Virus record (IMG/VR): IMGVR_UViG_3300009285_001913
Span: 1 to 29,642 of that record
From: a virus
DNA length: 29,642 bases
Reading direction: 5' to 3' (one strand)
The notes under the pieces were generated by a model. It was not told where the DNA came from, ran no database searches, and saw nothing but the letters and a program-made list of their open reading frames with translations. A program made the position numbers and the translations under genes. Shown in pieces: positions 19,903 through 28,414 of the stretch; the stretch's first letter is position 1, and each line of letters opens with the position of its first letter.

Positions 19903-22638
19903 ATGGGCGCCGACAACACCCCGCTGGCGACGTTCAACCGGGGCATCGTCGATTCCGAGGCGTTCGGCCGCGTCGATCTGAAGCGCGTGGCGTTGTCGGC
20001 GGCGACTCAGACCAACTGGATACCCAGGGCCGCCGGGGCCATGAGCCTGCGGCCTGGCCTTGAATATATCGACGGCACGCGAAACAACGCCGAGACGCGG
20101 CACATTCCATTCATCTACGCGGTGGACGATACCGCCATCGTCGAATTGACGGACCTGTTCATGCGCATCCGGGTTGACGAGCAGATCGTCGAGCGGGTCA
20201 GCGTGTCGTCGGCGGTGACCAACGGAAATTTCACGACCGATCTCACCGGCTGGACGGATGCGGACGAAAGCGGCGCCACGTCGGCATGGGCGGCGGGCGG
20301 GTACTTGTCGCTGATCGGCACGCGGTTCAATGCCGCCATCCGGCGCCAGACGGTCACGGTCGCCGCCGCCGACCGGAACATCGAGCACGGGCTCAAGGTC
20401 GTCGTCAACCGCGGGCTGGTGACGCTCAAGGTCGGCAGCACGTCGGGCGACGACGATTACATCGCCGAGACGCAGCTTGGCGTCGGCGATCATTCGCTGG
20501 CGCTCACGCCGACGGGCGGCAGCTTCTTCATCGAGGTTTCGGCGAAATCGCAGGCGGCGGCGCTGCTGGATTCGATCAACGTCGAGAGCGCCGGCGCGGT
20601 GACGTTGACGACGCCATGGACATCGGGCGACTTCGACGACATCCGGTTCACGCAATCGGCGGACGTGATCTTCGTCGCGTCGAACGGATACCAGCAGCGC
20701 AAGATCGAACGTCGCGGCACGCGGTCGTGGTCGTTAGTCCTGTACGAGACCGAGGATGGCCCGTTCCGTCCGATCAACGCCACGACCATCAAGATGACGC
20801 CGACGGCCGTTTCTGGGGATACCACGCTGACGGCATCGGACGATTTCTTTCAGTCCGGCCATGTCGGCGCGCTGTTTCGGGTGACTTCGATCGGGCAGTC
20901 GGTCGAAGTCGATGTGACCGCCGAGGATCAGTTCTCCGATACGATCGTCGTGACCGGAGCCGGCGCGACACGTAATTTCGACGTGGTGCGCGCCGGCACA
21001 TGGGTCGCGACGGTCACGTTGCAGCAATCTCCGAGCGAACCCGGCAACTGGGTAGATTTGCAGACCTACACGGGCAACGGCACGACCACCGTCAACGATG
21101 CCCTGACCAACGGGGTAGTATATTACCGCGTCGGGGTCAAGGCGGGGAATTTCACGTCCGGCACGGTCGAGATTTCGATGACCTACAGTTCCGGCACGAT
21201 CGATGGCGTTTGCCGGGTGACTTCGATCACGTCATCCCTCGCCGCCAGCGTGGCCGTGCTCTCATCCTTCGGCCAGACGACTTCGAGCGAGACATGGCAC
21301 GAGGGTCTTTGGTCAGGCTATCGTGGCTATCCAACGTCCGTGGCGCTGTACGAGGGCCGACTGTGGTGGACCGGCAAGGACAAGATCGCGGGCTCGGTTT
21401 CCGACGCCTATGCCAGCTTCGATGACACGGTGGAAGGCGAATCCGCGCCGATCATCCGCAGCATCGGCCTTGGCTCCGTCGATACCGTGGCGTGGACGCT
21501 GCCGCTGCAACGACTGATGCTCGGTACGGATCGGTCGATCGTTTCCGTCCGCTCGACCAGCCTGGACGAGCTTCTGACCACGACCAACTTCAATATCAAG
21601 GAAGCGAGCAACCAGGGATCCAGCCGCGTCGCGGCGGAGAGAATCGACGGACGCGGCGTGTTCGTGCAGGCCAACGGCAAAAAGCTGTACGAGATCTCGT
21701 TCAACCCGTCGATCACCGGCGAGTACGATTATCTGGCGAACGACCTTTCCGTTCTTGTGCCTGAAATCGGCGACCCCGGTTTCGTCCGCATCGCCGTCCA
21801 GCGCCAGCCCGACACGCGCATCCACTGCCTGCGGGCCGACGGCACGGTGGCGATGCTTCTATTCAATCCGCTTGAGGATTTGAAGGCGTGGGTCGACATC
21901 GAGACGGGGGACGCGGACGGCGACAATGGCGCCATCGAGGATGTCCTGGTGATGCCGGGCGGCATCGAGGATGCCGTCTACTACACGGTGAAGCGGACGA
22001 TCGACGGCGCGACCGTCCGCTATCTTGAAAAGCTGGCGCCCCAGGACGAAACGATCGGCGGCACCTATGACAGTCAAGCCGACGCCTTCACGATGTTCAT
22101 CAACAATCCCGCGTCGGCGACCGTGACCGGCCTCGACCACCTTGAAGGCGAGAGCGTCGTCTGTTGGGCGGACGGCAAGTGCCTCAAGGACGGCGACGGC
22201 GCGATCAACACGTTCACGGTGGCGTCCGGGTCGATCACGCTGACGGACGAAGGCGCGTCCTATTCGGCGTCGCAGGGCATCGTCGGGCTGGCCTATAAGG
22301 CACGGTTCAAGTCGGCGAAGCTGCCCTACGCCGCCTCGCTCTCGACGCCACTCACGCAACGCCAGCGCATCGCCCAGATCGGGCTGATGATCAAGAACAC
22401 GCACAACCAGGGTCTCAAATTCGGCCGCGACTTCACAAACATGGACAACCTGTCGAAAACGATCGAGGGGGCGACCGTGGACGACGACGCCATTCATTCC
22501 GATGTCACCATTCCCGGCGTGACGTTTCCGGGCGAGTCGAGCGCGGACGCGCGGCTGTGTCTGGAGGCGAACGCGCCTCGTCCGGCGACCGTGACGGCGG
22601 CGGTGCTATCCATTGGAACATTCGACAAGCGGCCGTAA
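19903..22638 (+). CDS. Tail tubular protein B (T7 gp12-like nozzle)
   Basis: 911 residues (T7 gp12 has 794). It forms the tail nozzle. The N terminus TPLATFNRGIVDSEAFGRVD and TNWIPRAAGAMSLRPGLEYI are the usual family start; later blocks include DVIFVASNGYQQRKIER, YPTSVALYEGRLWWTGKDKI and the GTDRSIVSVRSTSLDEL region. An Ig-like or carbohydrate-binding-like insert (GNWVDLQTYTGNGTTTVNDA) around residues 370-420 may explain the extra length. It overlaps the next gene by 26 bases. Confidence 0.9.
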   Translation: MGADNTPLATFNRGIVDSEAFGRVDLKRVALSAATQTNWIPRAAGAMSLRPGLEYIDGTRNNAETRHIPFIYAVDDTAIVELTDLFMRIRVDEQIVERVSVSSAVTNGNFTTDLTGWTDADESGATSAWAAGGYLSLIGTRFNAAIRRQTVTVAAADRNIEHGLKVVVNRGLVTLKVGSTSGDDDYIAETQLGVGDHSLALTPTGGSFFIEVSAKSQAAALLDSINVESAGAVTLTTPWTSGDFDDIRFTQSADVIFVASNGYQQRKIERRGTRSWSLVLYETEDGPFRPINATTIKMTPTAVSGDTTLTASDDFFQSGHVGALFRVTSIGQSVEVDVTAEDQFSDTIVVTGAGATRNFDVVRAGTWVATVTLQQSPSEPGNWVDLQTYTGNGTTTVNDALTNGVVYYRVGVKAGNFTSGTVEISMTYSSGTIDGVCRVTSITSSLAASVAVLSSFGQTTSSETWHEGLWSGYRGYPTSVALYEGRLWWTGKDKIAGSVSDAYASFDDTVEGESAPIIRSIGLGSVDTVAWTLPLQRLMLGTDRSIVSVRSTSLDELLTTTNFNIKEASNQGSSRVAAERIDGRGVFVQANGKKLYEISFNPSITGEYDYLANDLSVLVPEIGDPGFVRIAVQRQPDTRIHCLRADGTVAMLLFNPLEDLKAWVDIETGDADGDNGAIEDVLVMPGGIEDAVYYTVKRTIDGATVRYLEKLAPQDETIGGTYDSQADAFTMFINNPASATVTGLDHLEGESVVCWADGKCLKDGDGAINTFTVASGSITLTDEGASYSASQGIVGLAYKARFKSAKLPYAASLSTPLTQRQRIAQIGLMIKNTHNQGLKFGRDFTNMDNLSKTIEGATVDDDAIHSDVTIPGVTFPGESSADARLCLEANAPRPATVTAAVLSIGTFDKRP

Positions 22639-23017
22639 GTGTCCCGTCATCCGCCCGGCCACGGAAGCGGACATAAGGCTGTTCTACGGCCGCGCGGAAT
22701 GGTCGTTCCGGGCGCTCGCGGCCGAACTGGATGGCGAGGTCCTGGCGGTTGGCGGCATCTACTACGACGGCCCCAACATCGTGGCGTTTTCGTCTGTGAA
22801 GCCAGGAGCGAACCTGGAATACCCGTTCACGGCCGCGCGGATGACCAGGAAGATCATGGAGATCGTTGACGGCCGCGCGTGCTTCGCGATTGCGAGCCAG
22901 AAGTTCGACACGGCGCCGGCGCTGTTGGAGCGCCTGGGTTTCGAGAGGATCGAGGACAGGGTGTATCGATGGGCGAAGAAGTCACCCGCGCATTCGGCGC
23001 CGCCGGCACGCTCCTGA
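22613..23017 (+). CDS. GNAT-fold protein at the T7 gp13 position
   Basis: 134 residues from a TTG at 22613; no ATG or GTG fits before the domain, so the start is uncertain. VIRPATEADIRLFYG is a typical GNAT opening; EVLAVGGIYYDGPNIVAFSS gives the central strands, and LLERLGFERIEDRVYRW the last helix and strand. The usual acetyl-CoA loop (Q/RxxGxG/A) is not seen, so it may not be an active acetyltransferase. T7 gp13 (138 residues) is of similar size and position and is an internal virion assembly protein. The gene overlaps both neighbours. Confidence 0.7.
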   Translation: MEHSTSGRKCPVIRPATEADIRLFYGRAEWSFRALAAELDGEVLAVGGIYYDGPNIVAFSSVKPGANLEYPFTAARMTRKIMEIVDGRACFAIASQKFDTAPALLERLGFERIEDRVYRWAKKSPAHSAPPARS

Positions 23018-23487
23018 AAGCGGCGGCGATGTTCCGTGGCGGCGAGGCGGCGGCGTCGGAAGGCGCGGCCGTGCAGCGCGCGCGTGAGTTCGAGGCGACG
23101 CAGATCGAATCCATCGCCCGCCAGGAACGCGCGATGGCCACCCAGAAGGCATCGGGCGAGGCACGCAAGGGAAGGCTCGTACAGTCGGCGCTGACGGCTC
23201 GCGCGGCGGCATCCGGCGGGTCCGCGACCGACCCCTCCGTCCTGTCGCTCGCCGGCCAGATCGCCGAGGAGGTCGATCTGCGGAAACGGCTGGCGCTGTT
23301 CGAGGGCGAGATCGACGCGCAGGCGCTTGAGGCGATCGCCAGTGGTCGGCGCGCCACGGGCGCCGAGGCGCGGCGGGTCGGCAAGATCAAGCGACAGGCC
23401 GCGCGGTCGAAGGGGTTCACGACGCTGTTCGATCTCGCCGACGACGAGACGTTTGAAACCCTGTTCAAGAAGTTCGGGGAAGGCTGA
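22969..23487 (+). CDS. Internal virion protein (T7 gp14-like)
   Basis: 172 residues from the ATG at 22969 (MGEEVTRAFGAAGTLLKAAA); the frame is open to 22879 but this overlaps the GNAT-like gene more. It contains a long Ala/Glu/Arg helix (REFEATQIESIARQERAMAT), then RAAASGGSATDPSVLSLAGQ and EVDLRKRLALFEGEIDAQAL, the layout of gp14-like proteins, which form the outer-membrane channel when DNA is ejected. Overlap of 49 bases with the gene before. Confidence 0.75.
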   Translation: MGEEVTRAFGAAGTLLKAAAMFRGGEAAASEGAAVQRAREFEATQIESIARQERAMATQKASGEARKGRLVQSALTARAAASGGSATDPSVLSLAGQIAEEVDLRKRLALFEGEIDAQALEAIASGRRATGAEARRVGKIKRQAARSKGFTTLFDLADDETFETLFKKFGEG

Positions 23488-23490
23488 GCC

Positions 23491-25131
23491 ATGGCTAGAC
23501 TGCCCGATGTGACGGCGCTTGGCGCGCGTCCCGAGCCGAAGGCGCCGCGCGCGATCGCGACCCTGCCGGATGCCGGCGCGGGCGAAAAGGCGGCGACTGC
23601 GGCGGCGTTGGATGTTGGAGGATCATTCTCTCAAATCGAGGAAAAGCTGACGCGCGCGCACGATCGAATTCAAAAACGAGAAGATACCATCGCGACGGTC
23701 AACGCGCTTACGGCGTATGATGAGTTCGCATCCGCAGAACTGAGGAAAGCACAAACAGAGGGTGATCTGAGCGATCTGAAACAAACCAAATCTTTTGGCG
23801 AGATTCTTTCAAAGCGTCAAAATGAAATTGAGGAATCATACAGCGGATCGGCAGACGCCAAGGCCCAATTGACGGCCAATCTTGAGCGCATCCGGTCGCG
23901 CACAGCCATATCTGCCGCCACGATCGGCGCGGAGATATCCGCGAAAAAGACCGGGAATCTTCTTGGCGCCGAACTGAACAGGATGATCGGCGAGATCGGG
24001 GTAAAGCCTGGGCTGATCGCCAGCCGTCGCGAACGGTGGAACCAATACGTTTCCACATTCAAGGGAGCCCTTGCGCCAGAGCAAGAACAGGAATTCATCA
24101 AGATCGGAGAGAGGCAAATCGTTGGTGCGGAGATCGCCAACCTGATCGGCCGTTCCGCGTCTGATCAGACGACACTCGAAGAAGCGGACCTTCTGTTGGG
24201 AGACCCGGCGGTTACGGCCGCTCTTCCGGCCTCGGATCAAGAGAAGCTGCGCTCAAATATTGCGGAGGCGAAAAAGGCAATAGCCGGCGCGGGAGAGGCG
24301 AGGGGACGCGCGCGGCGCGCGGAAATTGCTGCGCTTCTTGGACCGGACGCAACGCCGGAAAATATTCAGTCCGCCATCATGCAGGAGCTTAAGCTGGCCG
24401 CGCCTGATAAGAACGTGCAGCTAGCGACGTTCCGGTTCACGGATGGCACATTCAAGTCGATCATGCGCGACGACCGCAATGCCATGCAGGCCGCGCTTGA
24501 CGCGGGTGGCGTGGAAACGCCTCGCAGCATCCAGGCTGGCACCGCATCGGCACTGGAGACGGCACAGACCCCAACTCCGAAAGAAGTGCGCGAATTGAGC
24601 CAAGGCATAAATCGGACCATCGGCGACCTGAATGAGCTAGGCGTTACGGCCGATCTATTCGCCAAGACCCCGAGCGCGGGCGGCATCGTCGGGCTGGCCA
24701 TAGAAAAGGCCGGTGGACTTGCTCAACAGGTCACGGACCTCATTGGTCTGGAAATTAAGGTTCCAAGAAGCAAGGAAGTCACAGAAGCGAGGACGCAGGC
24801 GAGATTCACCACGTCCCGACTCCTGACGGTTATCACGCAGGAAGAATCGGGGCGGTTTACCGAAGCAGAACGCACGCTCGCCCAGGATACCTTGCGAACG
24901 CTCGATCCGACAGCTTCATCCACTCAGATCAAAGAGGCGCTCGATACTTCCATCAGGATCATGCGCCGGTCTGAGGTCCGTCTCGTTCAACAGCTTGTGA
25001 CGGCGGCGGGGATCGATCTCAACACAGACGACGGCCTTCTTCAGGCGCGGAGCGTTCTCTTGGCGCAAGGATATACCACGGACGGGGCGATAAGGGTTCT
25101 CCGCGATCTTTTGGGCAGGACCGGGCGCTGA
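23491..25131 (+). CDS. Internal virion / ejection protein (gp15 position)
   Basis: 546 residues, nearly all helical: IEEKLTRAHDRIQKREDTIA, EILSKRQNEIEESYSGSAD, IASRRERWNQYVSTFKGALA, with tetratricopeptide-like helix pairs. No enzyme motif. T7 gp15 (747 residues) is in the same place and forms the periplasmic tunnel; this protein is shorter. The call rests on synteny and helix content. The DNA is visibly richer in A and T than the tail genes before it. Confidence 0.6.
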   Translation: MARLPDVTALGARPEPKAPRAIATLPDAGAGEKAATAAALDVGGSFSQIEEKLTRAHDRIQKREDTIATVNALTAYDEFASAELRKAQTEGDLSDLKQTKSFGEILSKRQNEIEESYSGSADAKAQLTANLERIRSRTAISAATIGAEISAKKTGNLLGAELNRMIGEIGVKPGLIASRRERWNQYVSTFKGALAPEQEQEFIKIGERQIVGAEIANLIGRSASDQTTLEEADLLLGDPAVTAALPASDQEKLRSNIAEAKKAIAGAGEARGRARRAEIAALLGPDATPENIQSAIMQELKLAAPDKNVQLATFRFTDGTFKSIMRDDRNAMQAALDAGGVETPRSIQAGTASALETAQTPTPKEVRELSQGINRTIGDLNELGVTADLFAKTPSAGGIVGLAIEKAGGLAQQVTDLIGLEIKVPRSKEVTEARTQARFTTSRLLTVITQEESGRFTEAERTLAQDTLRTLDPTASSTQIKEALDTSIRIMRRSEVRLVQQLVTAAGIDLNTDDGLLQARSVLLAQGYTTDGAIRVLRDLLGRTGR

Positions 25132-27500
25132 TGGGCGATACTTCTGACCGGGGTTTTCTGGATGCCGTGCGTTCCGGGATGCCGCAGGTTCCGGCGCAAT
25201 CCGACCAATCGTTCATCGAGGATGTGCGCCGCCAGCAAATGACTCATTCCGGGTCGTCGATCGGACAGCAATCTCCCGAACAATTCCTGGCTGGCCAGGT
25301 TGGTCAGCTTCGCCTTGGCGAACCAGGACTGGACGACTTCAAGATCAGGGCGGACATATCCCTGTCCGACTCGATTGAAGAAAAAGCGGCCAAGTTCAAG
25401 GCGAATTTCCCGGACGGGGATTTTGTTGAGGTCCGCCAGCCCACCGATCCGAACAAGGTCTTTCCGCTCGGCGGTACGACATATCTATTCCGCCGCAACC
25501 AAAGTGAGCCGTTCGCGAAGTTCGATGCCGACGCATTCGAGAAGTTCGAGCTTTGGATGGATATCGCCGACTTCACGGGCGATGTTCCGTCGATCGTCAT
25601 GGAGACGATGATAACGCGCGGCGGCACGCTTATCCAAACTCTCGGCCGGTTGTTTCTCGGTGGCGCGACCGGAGAGGTGGTCAAGGAGGCGGTTGAGGAC
25701 TGGCGCGGGTTTTCCAGCGAAACCGCTGGTCAGGTAACGAGCAGGGCGCTCACGACCGGCGCTGCCAGCGCCGTTGGCGGCGCCGCCACGGTGGCCGTGT
25801 CAGGTCCGATCAACATTCTTCGCGGGCGCGCGAACATAGGCATCGTTCCTGGAGCGCCGTCTGCGGTCGCGGCGGCCAGGCGGCTTGGCGTGAAGGGCCT
25901 TTTGCCAGGACAGATTTCAACATCTCCGATCCTGCGGAAATTGCAGGGGCAATCAGGCGCGACCGTGAGCACCGTCGGCAACTATATGCGGGAACAGAAC
26001 GAAGGCGCTATTCGTGCGCTCCTACGTCTCGACGATCAGTATCTTCCCGATCTTCTTGCCGACAACCTGGAGAAACTGAGCAAAGAGGCGAAGCGCCAGA
26101 TCGTCGACACGATCAAGAAAAGGCCCATGGACCTTTCCGAGACCGGCAGCGCCATTCAGCACGGCATCTCCGAATACGACGATCTGACGACCGCGCTGAT
26201 AAACAGGGCCTATGCCAATGCGCGGGCGCTCGAAACGCCAGAATTCGATATCAGTCCCGCAGTCGAGGTCGCGAACAAAATCCAAGTCGGCGTGCGAGGC
26301 GTCGTCGCCGGAGAGGAAACCAGACTCAATCCTCTCGACAGGCAGCTGGCGGATGTCGTTGGGATCATCAAGGAGCTTGATCCGTCGCTTCCGGATGTCG
26401 GCGCCGGCTCCGCGACCGACCAATTGCGGGCGCTCAGATCAACGCTTTATGACCTTAAGACGCCCGATCCAGGGACGATCGCCAGACAGCCCCAAAAGGA
26501 CGCGGCGCGGCTGTATGCGGCCATAACCAAGGTGCTAAAGGACCCGCGTAACACAAGTCCAGAATTCCGGGCCGCGTGGGACAGAGCCAATTCCATGGCG
26601 AGCGACAGGTTTGACACATTTGACAAACTGATCATCGTCAAGGCTGTGCAGAACGAGACTCCCGCCATGATGGCAAATCGCCTTGCGCAGCCGCTCCAGG
26701 TGGACAATCTGAAAGTCCTCAGGGAGACGATTCCCGCGCCCAGGTGGAACGAATTCAGGGAGGGGGTCAAGGCTGATTTCCTGAGCGTCCGCAATGTCGA
26801 CGAATTGACGAGTAGGCTCCAGAACTTCGACCAGCCGACGCTCAACGAGCTTTTCAGCGCGCAGGATCAGGCGATCCTGAAAGGAATTGGAAAGAGCATC
26901 GACCGCTTCAACAGATTGAATATAGGTAAAATTCTCGAACAGCAAAGGAGCCGCGCCAACGTCGTCAGAACGTTGATGGACAAGGGAGATGCAGGCACCC
27001 TTGACGCCTTCATGAAAAGCATCCCGGCCGATCCGAATGCACCCGTGCGCCGTCAGTTGAGGGCTGGACTCATCGAGGACGCGATCCAAAGCGTGACGAC
27101 CGTGGCCGGGAACAGACTGGTCATCAACCCGAAGGCTCTTGCTTCATACATCGACAAACTGAAAAAAACAGGAGCGGAGCGGCTTCTGACGACGGAAGAC
27201 AAAAGGGTTCTGATCGACCTCGATCAGGTCATGCAATTCATCCCTGACGTGTCCGATTCGGGAACTAGCCTGATCGCCGGACAGGTTGTGTCGGAAGTCA
27301 AAAAGGGGAAACTCGACGCCATTCTCACCCTCGTTCACTACGCGGGCATAGGGCGGATTTTGACGAGCAAGACGGCGCAGCGAGTCCTCATCGGCGCCGG
27401 CCGCAGTCAGCCTATGGATTTCACGAATCTAAGGATTTTCGGCGGGGTCCTCGGAACGGTCGCGTCTGATTTCGAGCAGGAATCGCAACCCGCGCAATGA
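25131..27500 (+). CDS. Large internal virion / DNA-ejection protein (gp16 position)
   Basis: 789 residues, ATG sharing one base with the previous TGA. N-terminal part with FDADAFEKFELWMDIADFTG; a Gly/Ala-rich hydrophobic region around residues 165-235 (GGTLIQTLGRLFLGGATGEV and ASAVGGAATVAVSGPINILR) that may contact membrane; then a long helical C-terminal half with NREYL-like charged helices, ending LVHYAGIGRILTSKTAQRV. I do not see the lytic transglycosylase domain of T7 gp16. Role inferred from position and the helix/membrane layout. Composition is AT-richer than the surrounding genes, as in the gene before it. Confidence 0.6.
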   Translation: MGDTSDRGFLDAVRSGMPQVPAQSDQSFIEDVRRQQMTHSGSSIGQQSPEQFLAGQVGQLRLGEPGLDDFKIRADISLSDSIEEKAAKFKANFPDGDFVEVRQPTDPNKVFPLGGTTYLFRRNQSEPFAKFDADAFEKFELWMDIADFTGDVPSIVMETMITRGGTLIQTLGRLFLGGATGEVVKEAVEDWRGFSSETAGQVTSRALTTGAASAVGGAATVAVSGPINILRGRANIGIVPGAPSAVAAARRLGVKGLLPGQISTSPILRKLQGQSGATVSTVGNYMREQNEGAIRALLRLDDQYLPDLLADNLEKLSKEAKRQIVDTIKKRPMDLSETGSAIQHGISEYDDLTTALINRAYANARALETPEFDISPAVEVANKIQVGVRGVVAGEETRLNPLDRQLADVVGIIKELDPSLPDVGAGSATDQLRALRSTLYDLKTPDPGTIARQPQKDAARLYAAITKVLKDPRNTSPEFRAAWDRANSMASDRFDTFDKLIIVKAVQNETPAMMANRLAQPLQVDNLKVLRETIPAPRWNEFREGVKADFLSVRNVDELTSRLQNFDQPTLNELFSAQDQAILKGIGKSIDRFNRLNIGKILEQQRSRANVVRTLMDKGDAGTLDAFMKSIPADPNAPVRRQLRAGLIEDAIQSVTTVAGNRLVINPKALASYIDKLKKTGAERLLTTEDKRVLIDLDQVMQFIPDVSDSGTSLIAGQVVSEVKKGKLDAILTLVHYAGIGRILTSKTAQRVLIGAGRSQPMDFTNLRIFGGVLGTVASDFEQESQPAQ

Positions 27501-28414
27501 AAAAAATCTGCATCATCGGCACCACGCCGTCGCGGGGGATGGCGCCGTTCGACGATCCGGAATGGGAGGTCTGGACGATCGGGCCGGGCGGGCGGGACGT
27601 TCCGGGCCACCGTTGGGAGCGGCTTTACGAGATACACGGCGCGGGCCGGAACCATACATGGTCCGAGGACTTCGGCGAGTACCTTGAATTCCTGTCGAAG
27701 GTCGAGCCGCCGAAGCGGGTGATCACGATCCGGCCGATCAGCGAGATGATCCGCGATTGGGCCGAGCAGCACGGCAAGCACGACGTGTCGTTCGCGGGCG
27801 CGTGGTCGGCGTGCGAGGTCATGGACAAGGACGGCCTCATGCGGAAGTACAAGCGCATGTGGATGTCGTCGTCGTTCTCGTGGGCGATGGCGCAGGCGCT
27901 TGAGGAAGGCGTCACCGACCTGGGCGTCTACGGGGTCGATCTGGAGGCGGGCGAGGAATACGTGACGCAGTTCGCGGGCGCGCGTCATTTCCTCGATTTG
28001 GCCGAACATCTTGGCGTCAAGATTCACATGCCGCCCCACTGCGGGCTGTGGCGCGATCCGGCGCCGTATCCCGAGCGTTGGGAGACGTACGAGGCGATCT
28101 GGTTCCAGAACCGCATCCGGATGCTTGGCAACCTCGCCTCGCACCAACAGGCGGCGATGAACGAAATCCAGGCGCAGATGTTCCGGCGCGAGGGCGCCAT
28201 CCGCGCGCTGTCCGACATCGCCGAGCACCACAAGGGCGCGGTCAAGATGGAAGCCGAGGACGCGATGAAGGCCCTGCACGCGGACAACATCAAGGCATCG
28301 TCCGAATTGCAGCGCGCGGCGGCGGAATTGAGCCACCTGAACGGCCAGTTGGCGACGTGCAAGCTCTACATGGAGCATTTCGTTTTCACGGGCATGACCG
28401 GGATACGGCAATGA
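27497..28414 (+). CDS. Rossmann-like phage protein, possible MptE/GT42-type glycosyltransferase, copy B
   Basis: 305 residues, paralogue of the 9918 product. It starts directly with KKICIIGTTPSRGMAPFDD, then WEVWTIGPGG (23-32), RWERLYEIHG (39-48), MWMSSSFSWAMAQALEEGVT (121-140), DLGVYGVDLEAGEEY (141-155), HCGLWRDPAPYPERWETYEA (181-200) and a long Ala/Glu/Gln C-terminal helix that suggests oligomerisation. The shared blocks are colinear in both copies. As for copy A, the fold link to GT42/MptE-like proteins is inference. It lies between the last ejection protein and the tail fibre and overlaps both as ATGA. Confidence 0.6.
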   Translation: MKKICIIGTTPSRGMAPFDDPEWEVWTIGPGGRDVPGHRWERLYEIHGAGRNHTWSEDFGEYLEFLSKVEPPKRVITIRPISEMIRDWAEQHGKHDVSFAGAWSACEVMDKDGLMRKYKRMWMSSSFSWAMAQALEEGVTDLGVYGVDLEAGEEYVTQFAGARHFLDLAEHLGVKIHMPPHCGLWRDPAPYPERWETYEAIWFQNRIRMLGNLASHQQAAMNEIQAQMFRREGAIRALSDIAEHHKGAVKMEAEDAMKALHADNIKASSELQRAAAELSHLNGQLATCKLYMEHFVFTGMTGIRQ

